Of a stretch of 64,000 nucleotides of DNA, positions 9,895 through 18,963 are shown piece by piece. Each line of letters opens with the position of its first letter. Position 1 is the first letter of the stretch. A model generated the notes under the pieces. That model had not been told where the DNA came from and did not search any database. It saw only the letters and a list, made by a program, of their open reading frames with translations. Origin of the DNA: Planctomycetaceae bacterium (GTDB lineage Bacteria > Planctomycetota > Planctomycetia > Pirellulales > Thermoguttaceae); contig JAAYAY010000305.1 of NCBI GenBank assembly GCA_012719125.1, forward strand, positions 1 through 64,000. The letters run 5' to 3'. Position numbers and translations under genes: made by a program.

Positions 9895-11256
9895 TTATTC
9901 GCTGACCCAGGTTTCCAGGTATCGGGCAAGCTGGTGGAAATCCTCGCCCGGCTCGATGGGGCGCGGGTGGGCGCGGAGGATGTCGAAGTTGATCAGCTCT
10001 TCGAACTTCGGGAACACGAGGCCGAGCTGGCCGCTGACGGAGACCATGACGCCGTCCATGCCCTTTTCGGCCAAGGCGCGGTAGGCGCCCACGCCGAGCT
10101 GGCTGCCGAGAACGACGTCGAAGGCGGTCGGCGTGTGGCAGCGGACTTCGTAGCCGAACTGGAGGCCGTTGACCTTCTTCTCCTTGCCGGTGCGTTTCTT
10201 GTACTCGGCGGATACCAGGCGGCCCAGGCGGCCGGAGTATTTGAGCTGAGAGACGGGGAAGTGGCCGAAGCTGTCGGGCTTGAGGCTGTGGTATTCGTCT
10301 TCGCTGAGGGTCTTGTGGATCTCGTCGAGGGGGAGGAACTCGGCCAGGCCCTCGGCCATGAGCACGACGCCGTAGCCCTTGCCTTCGGCCTCGCGGGCAA
10401 TGATGAGGGACGTGATGCGATCGACCAGTTTGCGGACGTCGAAGATCTTGCGCATGACGACCTTGCCGTCTTCGCCCTTCATTTGTTCGCCGGTGGCGGG
10501 CTCGACGGTTGGTTCGGTGCCCCACCAGGACTGGTCGATGTCTTCCATGCCGATCGCGAGGCTGGCTTCGCCGCCGATGGCGGCGCCGTAGGTGAGCCAG
10601 CCGGCGGCGCGGCCCATGAGTTGGCAGATGAACCAGGCGCCTGCCGCCTGCGAGTCGGCACGGAGGTTGCGGGTCTGGACGGCAAGCATTTCGACGGCCG
10701 TGAAGTAGCCGAAGGTGAAGTCGATGCCCTTGTAGTCGTTGTCGATGGTCTTGGGAAGGTGGACGACGCGGACTCGCGGCTTGCCTTTGGGCAGGGTGTC
10801 CTGGAAGAGCTTGAACTTGGCGGCCGTGGTCAGGGTGTCGTCGCCGCCGATCGAAATCAGGGCGCCGGCGCCGAGCGACTGGAGGGCGTCGTAGACGGCC
10901 TGCATCTGGGCGGTCTTCTCGGCATTCTTGAAGTCCTCGGGCTTCTTCAGCGGCTTGCCGGGGTTCGCCCGGGCGGTGCCGATCATGATCCCCTGGGCGG
11001 TGCGCAAGCCTTCCAGGTTTTTGTGATCGAGGATGGTGAAGGCCTTGCCTTCTTCGAGCTTCTGGCCGGGCTTGTAGGAGACCAGGTGCGTGTAGCCGTT
11101 CTTCATGCCGAGCACTTCGATGCCGGCTCGCGAGAAACACATCGCGGCACTGGCGATGACCGAGTTGGCGGCCGGCGCCGGTCCGCCGGAGAACAGGATC
11201 GCGACGCGTTTGAGGTCGGTGTTCGGCTTGGTGGGGCTGGAGAGAGGCGTTGGCAT
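9895..11256 (-). CDS. pfp: Pyrophosphate-dependent 6-phosphofructokinase
   Basis: Converts fructose 6-phosphate and PPi to fructose 1,6-bisphosphate and phosphate, reversibly, in cytoplasmic glycolysis and gluconeogenesis. The 453-residue protein has the PFK fold: FSGGPAPAANSVI at 22-34, IGGDDTLTTA with GGDD at 137-140, and PKTIDNDY at 168-175. Asp in place of Gly in GGD(D/G) is the known marker of PPi use, because it blocks the ATP alpha-phosphate site. The length fits the long bacterial PFP type. GGAG lies about 6 bases before the ATG. Heading a minus-strand series (70 bases after accC), it may share a transcript with the acc genes. Confidence 0.9.
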   Translation of the reverse strand: MPTPLSSPTKPNTDLKRVAILFSGGPAPAANSVIASAAMCFSRAGIEVLGMKNGYTHLVSYKPGQKLEEGKAFTILDHKNLEGLRTAQGIMIGTARANPGKPLKKPEDFKNAEKTAQMQAVYDALQSLGAGALISIGGDDTLTTAAKFKLFQDTLPKGKPRVRVVHLPKTIDNDYKGIDFTFGYFTAVEMLAVQTRNLRADSQAAGAWFICQLMGRAAGWLTYGAAIGGEASLAIGMEDIDQSWWGTEPTVEPATGEQMKGEDGKVVMRKIFDVRKLVDRITSLIIAREAEGKGYGVVLMAEGLAEFLPLDEIHKTLSEDEYHSLKPDSFGHFPVSQLKYSGRLGRLVSAEYKKRTGKEKKVNGLQFGYEVRCHTPTAFDVVLGSQLGVGAYRALAEKGMDGVMVSVSGQLGLVFPKFEELINFDILRAHPRPIEPGEDFHQLARYLETWVSE

Positions 11257-11326
11257 GGGAAGCTCCGGGGGGAGTTGTCGGGGTTCGGGGTTCGGGGTAC
11301 CGTGCAGCGTTCGGGAGCGAGGAAGG

Positions 11327-12670
11327 TTAGCTGGCCCAGTTGCGTTCGATGAAGGTGGTGTCGACGCGCCCTTCGGCGAAGGCCGAGTGGGACAGGATTT
11401 CGATCAGTCGCGGCACGGTGGTCTTGATGCCTTCGACGTGGAATTCGCGGAGGGCGCGGAGGGCGCAAGCGATGGCTTCCTCCCGCGTAGGTTGATGGAC
11501 CAGCAGTTTGCCGATCATGGAGTCGTAGTGGGGCGAAACCGTGTAGCCGGCATGGGCATGCGAGTCGAAACGGACGCCGAAGCCGCCGGGAATGATCATC
11601 TTGGTGATCGTCCCCGGGGAGGGCTGGAAGTTCTTTGCGGGATCCTCGGCGTTGATACGGCATTCGATGGATGCGCCCTGGTGGCGGACGTCTTCCTGCT
11701 TGAAAGGAAGCGGTTCGCCGGAAGCCACTCGGATCTGGGCCTTGATCAGATCGATGCCGGTTACCAGTTCGGTAACAGGGTGTTCCACCTGGATGCGGGC
11801 ATTCAGCTCGATGAAGTAGAAGTGGCCCTGGCGGTCGACGATGAATTCGACGGTTGCCGCGTTCGTGTAATCCGCCGCCTTGACCAAGCGAACGGCCGCC
11901 TCGCACATGGTCGCTCGGACGGAGTCGTCCAGATTCGGGGCCGGGCTTTCTTCGATCAGCTTCTGGTGCCGCCGCTGCATGGTGCAGTCGCGTTCCCACA
12001 GATGGACCACGTTGCCGTGCGTATCGGCGATCACCTGCACTTCCACGTGGCGTGGATGCTCGACGTACTTCTCCAAATAGATGTCGGCATTCCCGAACGC
12101 CGCCCCGGCCTCCGCCTGGGCCTGGTCCAGGGCCGACTCAAGAGCCTTTTCGGTCAAGGCCACGCGCATCCCCCGACCGCCGCCGCCGGCCGAGGCCTTG
12201 ATCAGGACCGGAAAGCCAATCGCTCTGGAAATCTCCAGGGCCTGGTCCTTATCCTCGACCAGTCCGTCGCTGCCCGGAACGGTGGGCACTCCGATCTGCT
12301 TGGCCAGACTTCGCGCGGCGTTCTTATCACCGACGAGGGCCATGGCCTCGGGGGTGGGACCGATGAATTCGATCTTGCAGCTTCGGCAAACGTCGGCAAA
12401 GTGGGCGTTTTCGGCCAGGAAGCCGTAGCCCGGATGGATCGCTTGCGCGTTGCCGATCTCGGCGGCGCTGATCACGCGGTCGATTTTGAGATAACTCTCG
12501 GCGGCTCGTGGCGGCCCCACGCAGTAGGCTTCGTCGGCAAGGCTGAGGTAGGCGGCGCCGCGATCGGCTTCGCTGTAGATGGCGACCGTTTCGATACCCA
12601 GTTCGCGGCAGGCCCTGATAACGCGAAGAGCAATCTCTCCGCGATTGGCAACTAGAATTCGTTTGAACAT
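11327..12670 (-). CDS. accC: Biotin carboxylase subunit of acetyl-CoA carboxylase
   Basis: Carboxylates the biotin of BCCP using ATP and bicarbonate, the first step of malonyl-CoA synthesis. The 447-residue protein matches AccC throughout: N-terminal [32 protein letters not shown], the ATP-grasp glycine-rich loop [11 protein letters not shown] near 160-170, [14 protein letters not shown], and [16 protein letters not shown] with the metal- and bicarbonate-binding residues. It starts 7 bases after the accB stop, so the two are co-translated as in most bacteria. The accA/accD carboxyltransferase genes are not in the window. Confidence 0.96.
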   Translation of the reverse strand: MFKRILVANRGEIALRVIRACRELGIETVAIYSEADRGAAYLSLADEAYCVGPPRAAESYLKIDRVISAAEIGNAQAIHPGYGFLAENAHFADVCRSCKIEFIGPTPEAMALVGDKNAARSLAKQIGVPTVPGSDGLVEDKDQALEISRAIGFPVLIKASAGGGGRGMRVALTEKALESALDQAQAEAGAAFGNADIYLEKYVEHPRHVEVQVIADTHGNVVHLWERDCTMQRRHQKLIEESPAPNLDDSVRATMCEAAVRLVKAADYTNAATVEFIVDRQGHFYFIELNARIQVEHPVTELVTGIDLIKAQIRVASGEPLPFKQEDVRHQGASIECRINAEDPAKNFQPSPGTITKMIIPGGFGVRFDSHAHAGYTVSPHYDSMIGKLLVHQPTREEAIACALRALREFHVEGIKTTVPRLIEILSHSAFAEGRVDTTFIERNWAS

Positions 12671-12677
12671 GGATCAC

Positions 12678-13226
12678 TCAACCCGTTTTGACTCGAAACA
12701 ACGGTTGCCCGAACTCGACCGGCTCACCGTTCTCGACCAAGACGGCCGTGATCGTGCCGGCGACTTCGGCCTGAATCTCGTTGAAGACCTTCATGGCTTC
12801 CACGATGCAAACCGTTGTTTCCTTGCCGATCGGATCGCCAACCTTCACATAGGGAGCCGAGTCGGGATCCGGCGCCGAATAGAACGTCCCGACCATCGGG
12901 CTCTTGATGACGGTCACGTTGGGGTCGACTGCCGGCGCAGCCGGGGGAGACGGGGCCGCCGAAACGGGAGCCGACGCGGGGAGGTGGACCGGAGCCTGGG
13001 CCGGTTGGGGGGGGGCCCCGGGGCCGGCGGCAATGAAGTTCTCGCCGCCGCGGCGGAGTTGGATCCGCGTGTCGCCCTGGCGGAGGTCCATCTCCTGCAA
13101 GTCGTGCTCGTTCATCAGTTCGATGAGCCGGCGAATCTTGCGTACATCGAAAATATCTTGACCACTCGAGGGGCCGCCCATCCCGTTTACTCCACTTTCC
13201 GTGTGTTTGTGATTCGGATTCGTCAC
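12678..13226 (-). CDS. accB: Biotin carboxyl carrier protein of acetyl-CoA carboxylase
   Basis: A 182-residue BCCP. The N-terminal part (DIFDVRKIRRLIELMNEHDL) is the usual dimer/complex-binding region, followed by an Ala/Pro-rich linker (about 68-100) and a C-terminal biotinyl domain. The biotinylated residue is Lys146 in EAMKVFNE; the common motif is EAMKMMNE, so the two residues after the lysine are Val-Phe here. The domain ends with the conserved GQPLFR. Its ATG overlaps the stop of the upstream M24 peptidase gene by four bases (ATGA), indicating translational coupling, and accC follows after 7 bases. Confidence 0.95.
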   Translation of the reverse strand: MTNPNHKHTESGVNGMGGPSSGQDIFDVRKIRRLIELMNEHDLQEMDLRQGDTRIQLRRGGENFIAAGPGAPPQPAQAPVHLPASAPVSAAPSPPAAPAVDPNVTVIKSPMVGTFYSAPDPDSAPYVKVGDPIGKETTVCIVEAMKVFNEIQAEVAGTITAVLVENGEPVEFGQPLFRVKTG

Positions 13227-14317
13227 GAGACAACCATTTCTTCCAGTGTCTTCGGCAGCGAGGTCAGCACCTCATGACCGTCTCGAGTGACGAGGACATC
13301 GTCCTCAATACGGATGCCACCCCACCCGGGGATGTAGACTCCCGGCTCGACCGTGGTGACCATACCCGGCTTCAGAACCGTGGTGCTTGTTGTGGCAAGG
13401 CGAGGCAGTTCATGAACATCGAGTCCGATGCCGTGGCCGAGGCCGTGGCCGAAATAGCGTCCCAGGCCGGCGTCGGCAATCACTGCCCGTGCGATTCCAT
13501 CGACTTCCCGGCCGGTCACGCCAGGCCGAATCGCCTCGATTGCCTTGAGCTGTGCTTTGAACACAACCCTATGAATACGTTCGAGTTTCGGCGAGATTTT
13601 ACCGGTGATCAGAACCCGCGTCAAGTCGCTGCAATACTGGTTGACTCGCGATCCCCAGTCGACCAGCAGGATGTTGCTCCCGGCCACCAGCCTGTTGCCG
13701 GGCACGGCGTGGGGGAGTGCGGATTGCGGGCCGACCGCCACGATGGAAGGGAAGCCCCGATCCGCGGCGCCGAAGACTCGCATCTGGTATTCCAGTTCGT
13801 CGCGGACCTGTCTCTCGGTCTTATCCAAGCGGAGGGTTGCACGCAACACGCCGAAGGCCTTTTCGGCCGCCAGGATTGCCGACTTGATGTCGTCGATTTC
13901 CTGCTTGTCCTTGATTTCACGCAGTTTCTCGACCAAGCCCGAGGTGGCAAGCGTCTCCACGCCTTTGACCTTCTCCGCGATCTCGTTCAGGAGAGTCCAG
14001 GAGACCGAGTCGGCCTCAAGGGCCAGACGCCGGATCTTGGCCGCCTTCACCGTCCTGGCGATCCACTCCGGCATCGTCACACTGTGGCAGCGGATTTGCA
14101 TGTCGAGACCCGGACATTCACCCTCCAACTGGGTGGCATACCGAAAGTCGCTCAGGATCACGTCACCATCTTGGCGGACGAGCAGAAAGCTGTCGTCGCC
14201 GGTGAAGCCGGTCAGATAGGTCACGTTCGAGAAGTTCGTAACCAGCAGGGCATCGGCACCGGATTTCTTGACGGCCTGGCGCAACTTGTCGCGGCGTCCA
14301 AGGTATCGGTCAGGCAT
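13223..14317 (-). CDS. pepQ: M24 aminopeptidase, Xaa-Pro dipeptidase type
   Basis: A 364-residue creatinase-fold peptidase removing N-terminal residues before proline. An N-terminal creatinase-like domain (about 1-130) precedes the pita-bread catalytic domain. Metal ligands are visible as the Asp pair in LVDWGSRVNQYCSDLTRV, His in FGHGLGHGIGLDVHE, and Glu in VEPGVYIPGWGGIRIEDDV. ATG 14317 (MPDRYLGRRDKL) has AGGA 8-11 bases upstream; an ATG at 14326 is also possible. It lies directly upstream of accB with a 4-base overlap. In many bacteria a proline peptidase precedes accB-accC, so this arrangement is conserved. Substrate range cannot be read from the sequence. Confidence 0.9.
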   Translation of the reverse strand: MPDRYLGRRDKLRQAVKKSGADALLVTNFSNVTYLTGFTGDDSFLLVRQDGDVILSDFRYATQLEGECPGLDMQIRCHSVTMPEWIARTVKAAKIRRLALEADSVSWTLLNEIAEKVKGVETLATSGLVEKLREIKDKQEIDDIKSAILAAEKAFGVLRATLRLDKTERQVRDELEYQMRVFGAADRGFPSIVAVGPQSALPHAVPGNRLVAGSNILLVDWGSRVNQYCSDLTRVLITGKISPKLERIHRVVFKAQLKAIEAIRPGVTGREVDGIARAVIADAGLGRYFGHGLGHGIGLDVHELPRLATTSTTVLKPGMVTTVEPGVYIPGWGGIRIEDDVLVTRDGHEVLTSLPKTLEEMVVS

Positions 14318-14499
14318 GAACCGCATCCTGGAGGGGGGGTGGAATCGCGTAACCCTTCAGATTAAGCCTAAGAATCGTTTCCCTCAAGGCGTCCCGGCAT
14401 GGAAATCGGCGCACCAGGGCCGATTCTCGGCCACTTCGCCCGGCTATGCGTGAAACGCATCGCGGTCGGTTCTGGCTGAGGGTGTCGGACTGCATTACG

Positions 14500-15276
<777 letters not shown>

Positions 15277-15282
<6 letters not shown>

Positions 15283-15304
15283 GCTATGAGCTTTGAGCTT
15301 TGAG
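15277..15304. repeat. GAGCTATGAGCTTTGAGC tract
   Basis: GAGCTATGAGC and TTTGAGCTTTGAG follow directly on the larB stop. This imperfect 7-8-base reiteration is intergenic and recurs in altered form after the SDR gene (62288-62330). It appears to be a low-complexity dispersed element. Confidence 0.5.
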
Positions 15305-15317
15305 TCTGGGAGGTGTC

Positions 15318-16196
15318 ATGTTGGGTGATTCTGCAGGGGTTGACTTGCCGCGATTGCCGGAACGAATGGTGGAGGGGCATAAGGGACACTATGGACTGGC
15401 GTTGATCGTCGGCGGGTCGCGGGGGATGGCTGGCGCTGCGGCACTTGCCGGAATGGCGGCGTTGCGTGGCGGCGCCGGGCTGGTTCGCCTGGCGGTCCCC
15501 GATGCGTGCCTGGACACGATCGCGGCATTGGAATCTTCTTACATGACCCTGCCGCTAGTCAGCGACCGCCGTGGACGCATTTCGCTGGATGCACTCCCGC
15601 AGATCGTTGAGCAGGCTGAGCGAGCGACCGCCGTGGCGGTCGGGCCGGGGTTGGGACGTTCCCTCGGCTTGGACACGATCGTTGTCCGGCTCTACGAGAG
15701 CTTGAAGATTCCCATGGTTCTCGACGCCGACGGGTTGAACGGGTTGGCGGCTCGGCTGGATCAACTCGGGCCGCCCGCTGGTCCGCGGGTCTTGACGCCC
15801 CATCCGGGAGAGTTCGAGCGACTGGCGGGCGTGAAGCCGCGAGTTGAGAAGGAGCGGATCGCAGAGGCGTCGCGGCTGGCGAAGCGTCTCTCGGCCGTGG
15901 TGGTGCTGAAGGGACATCGAACGGTCATTGCCAACGGAGAACGGACGGCCGTGAACACGACAGGTAATCCGGGCATGGCCACGGGAGGCTCGGGCGACGT
16001 GCTCACCGGATTGATCGTTTCGCTGATCTGCCAGAATCTAACCTGCTTCGAGGCGGCACGACTTGGCGTGTATCTGCATGGGCTGGCTGGCGACATAGCC
16101 GTCGAGAGCCTTGGTCAGGAATCGCTGACGGCGCGCGACCTGGTGACGACCCTGCCTGGCGCCTTCCGCCGTTTGGCTCTTCAGAGCCAAACGTAG
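15318..16196 (+). CDS. nnrD: ADP-dependent NAD(P)H-hydrate dehydratase
   Basis: Repairs hydrated NADH/NADPH formed by damage, using ADP (bacterial type). The 292-residue protein is the ribokinase-like YjeF C-terminal domain alone: GHKGHYGLALIVGGSRGMAG, GAAALAGMAALRGGAGLVRLA, LDADGLNG, LTPHPGEFERL and the ADP-binding NTTGNPGMATGGSGDVLTG are all present. The epimerase half (NnrE/YjeF N-terminal) is not fused, in contrast to many bacteria. ATG 15318 is chosen because GGGAGGTG lies 4-11 bases before it. The gene is 35 bases after larB. Its last codons overlap a perfect 10-bp palindrome (16170-16193), which may end transcription. Confidence 0.93.
   Translation: MLGDSAGVDLPRLPERMVEGHKGHYGLALIVGGSRGMAGAAALAGMAALRGGAGLVRLAVPDACLDTIAALESSYMTLPLVSDRRGRISLDALPQIVEQAERATAVAVGPGLGRSLGLDTIVVRLYESLKIPMVLDADGLNGLAARLDQLGPPAGPRVLTPHPGEFERLAGVKPRVEKERIAEASRLAKRLSAVVVLKGHRTVIANGERTAVNTTGNPGMATGGSGDVLTGLIVSLICQNLTCFEAARLGVYLHGLAGDIAVESLGQESLTARDLVTTLPGAFRRLALQSQT
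16170..16193. repeat. CGTTTGGCTC palindrome overlapping the nnrD 3' end
   Basis: CGTTTGGCTC-TTCA-GAGCCAAACG is a perfect 10-bp hairpin within the last codons of nnrD. It shares the TTGGCT/AGCCAA core with 4604-4631. The repeat has supplied the C-terminal residues of the protein and may also act as a terminator. Confidence 0.6.
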
Positions 16197-16297
16197 ATCC
16201 TCCCAACCCATTCCCACCGAGAATCATTGGGGAATAATCCGGGAGCCTGAGGGTTCTTCCAAATGGCCACCTTCTTTGATTGAACGAACGCGAATTC

Positions 16298-16720
16298 ATG
16301 TTGGTCTATCGGGTACTTGCTGACGTAACCATCGTCTTTCATGCGCTGCTGGCCTCCTTCGTGGTGCTCGGTCTGGTTGCGGTGCTAGTGGGACGCGTTG
16401 CGGGCTGGCAATGGGTTCGCAACTTCTGGTTTCGCACCATTCACTTGGGATTGATCGCCACGATCGTCGTGTTTCCGCTCATCGGCGGGCTGTGCCCCCT
16501 CACTGACCTGGAAAAGTGGCTCCGCGAACAGGGAGGTCAGGAGACGTATCCGGGCTCGTTCATTGCCCACTGGATCCACGAACTGCTGTTTGTGGAGGTG
16601 TCGTCGACCGTGATCGCGGTGAGTTATTGCGCCTTTGGAGTGGCGGTGTTGGCGGCCTTCTTCTGGGTTCCCCCGCGTTGGCCGCAAGGCCGAAAGCTGG
16701 AGTCGAACCGTCGGAAGTGA
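16298..16720 (+). CDS. DUF2784 family membrane protein
   Basis: A 140-residue protein with four predicted membrane segments (about 5-30, 48-66, 88-108, 112-132) and the DUF2784 hallmarks: MLVYRVLADVTIVFHALLAS, NFWFRTIHLGLIATIVVFP, G.CPLTDLEKWLREQ with the conserved CPLT..E..LR pattern, and F..HWIHELLF. The function of the family is not known. ATG 16298 gives the family-typical N-terminus; an earlier in-frame ATG at 16280 would add six polar residues. It follows nnrD by about 100 bases and ends before a non-coding RNA candidate. Confidence 0.85.
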   Translation: MLVYRVLADVTIVFHALLASFVVLGLVAVLVGRVAGWQWVRNFWFRTIHLGLIATIVVFPLIGGLCPLTDLEKWLREQGGQETYPGSFIAHWIHELLFVEVSSTVIAVSYCAFGVAVLAAFFWVPPRWPQGRKLESNRRK

Positions 16721-16803
16721 ACTCGTGAGGCCGGAGGTTTTTCCCAGTCGACACGACCCGGTATTTGCCGGGAAGAAACCGAGCGAATTGCCCGGAAACG
16801 TGC

Positions 16804-16832
16804 TTGTGGCGAGGGAAGGAAGTTGCTAGGAT
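16804..16832 (+). promoter_or_regulatory. Sigma-70-type promoter of the RNA gene
   Basis: TTGTGG at 16804-16809 and TAGGAT at 16827-16832 are spaced by exactly 17 bases, predicting a start near 16839. No open reading frame follows before the terminator at 17127-17168, so it is assigned to the structured RNA. Confidence 0.55.
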
Positions 16833-16838
16833 AGCGCG

Positions 16839-17168
16839 CGTTGAATCCGCGTCGGATCGTGTGTCCTAGGCTGCGGTCAGGACGAGGACTCAACGCCGGT
16901 CCTCTATCATGTTCGTGCTGCCGGTGTCCTAACTTGGTGAGCCGATAATTTGCCCGTTGGGTGCCTGAAACAACGACTTCGGCCGCGTGTATAGCCGGTG
17001 ACGTCCCCCTGGGACGCAACGGATCACACAACCTGAGGTCCAGGTCGCCCCCGTTACGCGACGGGCTCTCAAAAACGCACCGCCACGGCATTGCGGTGGA
17101 GGACCGGCCCTTTTCTGACAGTTCAAGGCGGTCGAGCGCCCCTTCGGTTTGCTCGACCGCCTTTTTTT
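16839..17168 (+). ncRNA. ssrS: Structured non-coding RNA, possibly 6S RNA
   Basis: The segment between a good promoter and a strong intrinsic terminator contains no plausible protein but has extensive nested pairing. A 5' hairpin GTTGAATCC / GGACTCAAC encloses GTCCT / AGGAC (16841-16894). A perfect 10-bp closing stem GCCGGTCCTC (16895-16904) / GAGGACCGGC (17099-17108) encloses about 200 nt. A 3'-side hairpin is CACCGC-N9-GCGGTG. The string GAGCCGATAATTTG with a later GACGGGCTC resembles the GAGCCGATA element and pairing of 6S RNA, which mimics an open promoter and binds RNA polymerase. The 214-nt closed unit is close to 6S size. RNase P, tmRNA and SRP RNA consensus blocks are absent. The non-coding nature is well supported; the 6S identity is a guess. 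Confidence 0.5.
17127..17168 (+). terminator. Intrinsic terminator of the RNA gene
   Basis: GGCGGTCGAGC (17127-17137), a 13-base loop, GCTCGACCGCC (17151-17161), then seven T. The 11-bp perfect GC-rich stem plus T-run is a textbook Rho-independent terminator. It separates the RNA from larE. Confidence 0.9.
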
Positions 17169-17260
17169 GTGCCGCCCGCCTGCCTAGACTTACTGATGTT
17201 GCCACTTCATTCAGCACCGGCCCCTGGCCGCCAACACGGCCCAGATACCGAAGGATCACG

Positions 17261-18127
17261 ATGACCGATACGAAGCTCTCTCCCCAAGTTGCCGCCAAGC
17301 GCGACCGCCTGATGGACCTGTTGAAGAGCTACGGCAGTTGCGCCGTCGCCTTTTCGGGAGGCCTGGATAGTACGGTTCTGGCCAAGGCGGCCCGGCTGGC
17401 ACTGGGCGAGAAGGCGGTGGCCGTCACGGGCGTGAGCGTCAGTCTTGCCGCGGGTGAACTGGAGGAATGTCGTCAACTGGCCCAAGACGTCGGTATTCGG
17501 CACGAGGTTCTCCAAACCGGCGAGATGTCGAATCCCGAGTATCGGAAGAACGACGCGAATCGCTGCTACCACTGCAAGAGGGAGCTGTTCCTTCAGGTCG
17601 AGGAATTGAGCCGGCGGCTGGAGGTGGCCGTGGTGTGCGACGGCTCGAATCACGACGATCGCAGTGAACATCGACCGGGGATGCGGGCGGCCCGCGAGCG
17701 ACAGGTTCTGAGCCCGTTGGCTGAATGCGGGTTCACCAAGGCGGAGATACGCGAGTTGGCGGCGTGGTGGGAGATTCCCATATGGGACAAGCCTGCCACC
17801 CCCTGTCTCAGCAGCCGGATTGCCTATGGCGAGGAGGTGACCGCCGAACGATTGGCGATGATCGACCGGGCGGAGCGTTTTTTGCGGGAGAAGGGATTCC
17901 AGCCCCTGCGCGTGCGATATCACAAGGGCGACCTGGCGAGGATCGAAGTCGACGCAACGACCATCAGCCGGTTCCTCGATCCGGACTTCCGTGAGGAGGT
18001 CGTCAGCGAGCTACTCGCGGCCGGATTCAAGTATGTTACGCTCGACCTGATCGGATTTCGCTCCGGGAGCCTGAACGCGGTGCTCGCGAGCGAGAGCCTG
18101 CAGATCCTGGATCTGGAGGCACGCTGA
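17261..18127 (+). CDS. larE: ATP-dependent sacrificial sulfur transferase LarE
   Basis: LarE adenylates the carboxylates made by LarB and inserts sulfur to form the pincer thiocarboxylates of the nickel cofactor of lactate racemase. The 288-residue protein has the PP-loop AFSGGLDSTVLAKA (SGGLDS at 32-37), NRCYHCKRELF, CDGSNHDDRSEHRPGMRA, and PATPCLSSRI with Cys182. The cysteine at that position is the residue that donates its sulfur in the Lactiplantibacillus enzyme, so this looks like the self-sacrificing type. ATG 17261 matches the family N-terminus (MTDTKLSP); in-frame codons further upstream belong to the RNA gene and terminator. larC is not in the window. Confidence 0.93.
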   Translation: MTDTKLSPQVAAKRDRLMDLLKSYGSCAVAFSGGLDSTVLAKAARLALGEKAVAVTGVSVSLAAGELEECRQLAQDVGIRHEVLQTGEMSNPEYRKNDANRCYHCKRELFLQVEELSRRLEVAVVCDGSNHDDRSEHRPGMRAARERQVLSPLAECGFTKAEIRELAAWWEIPIWDKPATPCLSSRIAYGEEVTAERLAMIDRAERFLREKGFQPLRVRYHKGDLARIEVDATTISRFLDPDFREEVVSELLAAGFKYVTLDLIGFRSGSLNAVLASESLQILDLEAR

Positions 18128-18158
18128 GATTTGGCTGACTTGGCTGTCAAACGAAAAC

Positions 18159-18191
18159 GCGGTGGTGCCGGGTGATTCCCGGCGCCACCGC
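18159..18191 (-). terminator. Intrinsic terminator of the cold-shock gene
   Basis: GCGGTGG-T-GCCGGG, loop TGATT, CCCGGC-G-CCACCGC: a long GC hairpin. On the minus strand it is followed by GTTTTCGTTTG, a T-rich tract. It lies 24 bases after the cold-shock gene stop, and also 32 bases after larE on the other strand, so it may act in both directions. Confidence 0.8.
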
Positions 18192-18214
18192 GCGGTGTTT
18201 CGAGCGGGACGCTC

Positions 18215-18412
18215 TCAGGAGATGCGGACGTTCTCAGCCCGCGGGCCTTTCGGGCCGCTGCCTTCCTCGTAGGTCACCGACTGACCTACTTGCAGTTCCT
18301 CGATGGTCACACCCTCGAGAGCGCTGAAGTGGAAGAACACGTCCCCGCGCTCACCCTCGATGAAACCAAACCCCTTGTCGGCGATCACTTTCTTGACCGT
18401 ACCCTGCGGCAT
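18215..18412 (-). CDS. csp: Cold-shock domain protein
   Basis: A 65-residue single OB-fold protein that binds single-stranded RNA or DNA and acts as an RNA chaperone. RNP1 (KGFGFIEG) and RNP2 (DVFFHFSAL) are both present, with the usual start MPQGTVKKVIADKGFGFI and end GPKGPRAENVRI. Length is normal for CspA-type proteins. GAAGGAATGGCAAC precedes the ATG. It is monocistronic, with a terminator at 18159-18191. The roughly 350 bases upstream may hold a long leader as in many csp genes, but no defined element is visible. Confidence 0.96.
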   Translation of the reverse strand: MPQGTVKKVIADKGFGFIEGERGDVFFHFSALEGVTIEELQVGQSVTYEEGSGPKGPRAENVRIS

Positions 18413-18765
18413 GTTGCCATTCCTTCACGCAAAAAACGAACGAAACGAGACGCCGCGGTCACATCGCCTTGAGCCCCCATCTCGTTAAGGAGGACCGCGG
18501 ACACACTTACGCCAGAGGGAGAGAACCAAAGCCCATTAACAGGTCGGCCTTGGAGCACCGCCTCGCGACGCCTTCAAGCAGATCGTTTGGGGTCTGGAAC
18601 GAGGAACCTATTGAACCGTTGACAGAACGACCGAATGTGTACACGAGTGCCCGTGAGAAACTCGATGTTCTGTCAGGGCTCCGTAGAGTTCGGGCTCACG
18701 TCGTTTCTCGCCACTCTGGCGAATTATTTTAGCAGTTGTCCATCTCCTGTTGAATCGATCTCCGC
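18413..18765. other. intergenic region upstream of csp
   Basis: About 350 bases with no recognisable gene, lying between the csp start and the small open frame behind the chemoreceptor gene. It presumably contains the csp promoter and leader on the minus strand; no clear promoter hexamers or tRNA were seen. Confidence 0.4.
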
Positions 18766-18963
18766 CTACTTTTCGGGGCAATTCACGAAAAATTCCGCCG
18801 GCCAAAACCCCTCCATAAGTGGGGGTGTGTTTCCGTTTTTCAGGACGTGCCATTTGCCATCGCTCGCCCCGAGGACTGTTAGGACCATCGAATCCATAGC
18901 TGCCGTATTGTCGTCTTTCGCTCCGCCATAGGATCGCCACTCTCGCGGAGCGAAGGGCGTCAT
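18766..18963 (-). CDS. Small hypothetical protein
   Basis: A 65-codon frame whose ATG directly follows the stop of the chemoreceptor gene (TGAATG), so ribosomes finishing that gene could re-initiate here. The product (MTPFAPREWRSYGG, AAMDSMVLTVLGASDGKWHV, LKNGNTPPLMEGFWPAEFF) has normal composition and no membrane segment or known motif. Third-position GC is lower than in neighbouring genes. It may be real or a chance frame; no family is recognised. Confidence 0.33.
   Translation of the reverse strand: MTPFAPREWRSYGGAKDDNTAAMDSMVLTVLGASDGKWHVLKNGNTPPLMEGFWPAEFFVNCPEK

Noticed and set aside
9934-11352. 472-codon plus-strand frame opposite the phosphofructokinase gene
   Set aside because: Low-complexity Glu/Gly/Val translation with no motif; the minus strand encodes a complete enzyme.
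16839-17168. RNase P RNA, tmRNA or SRP RNA
   Set aside because: The universally conserved blocks of these RNAs (for example GAGGAAAGTCCGGGC of RNase P) are absent.
16961-17260. 100-residue N-terminal extension of LarE
   Set aside because: It would be encoded by the structured RNA and its terminator and does not resemble any LarE N-terminus; ATG 17261 fits.
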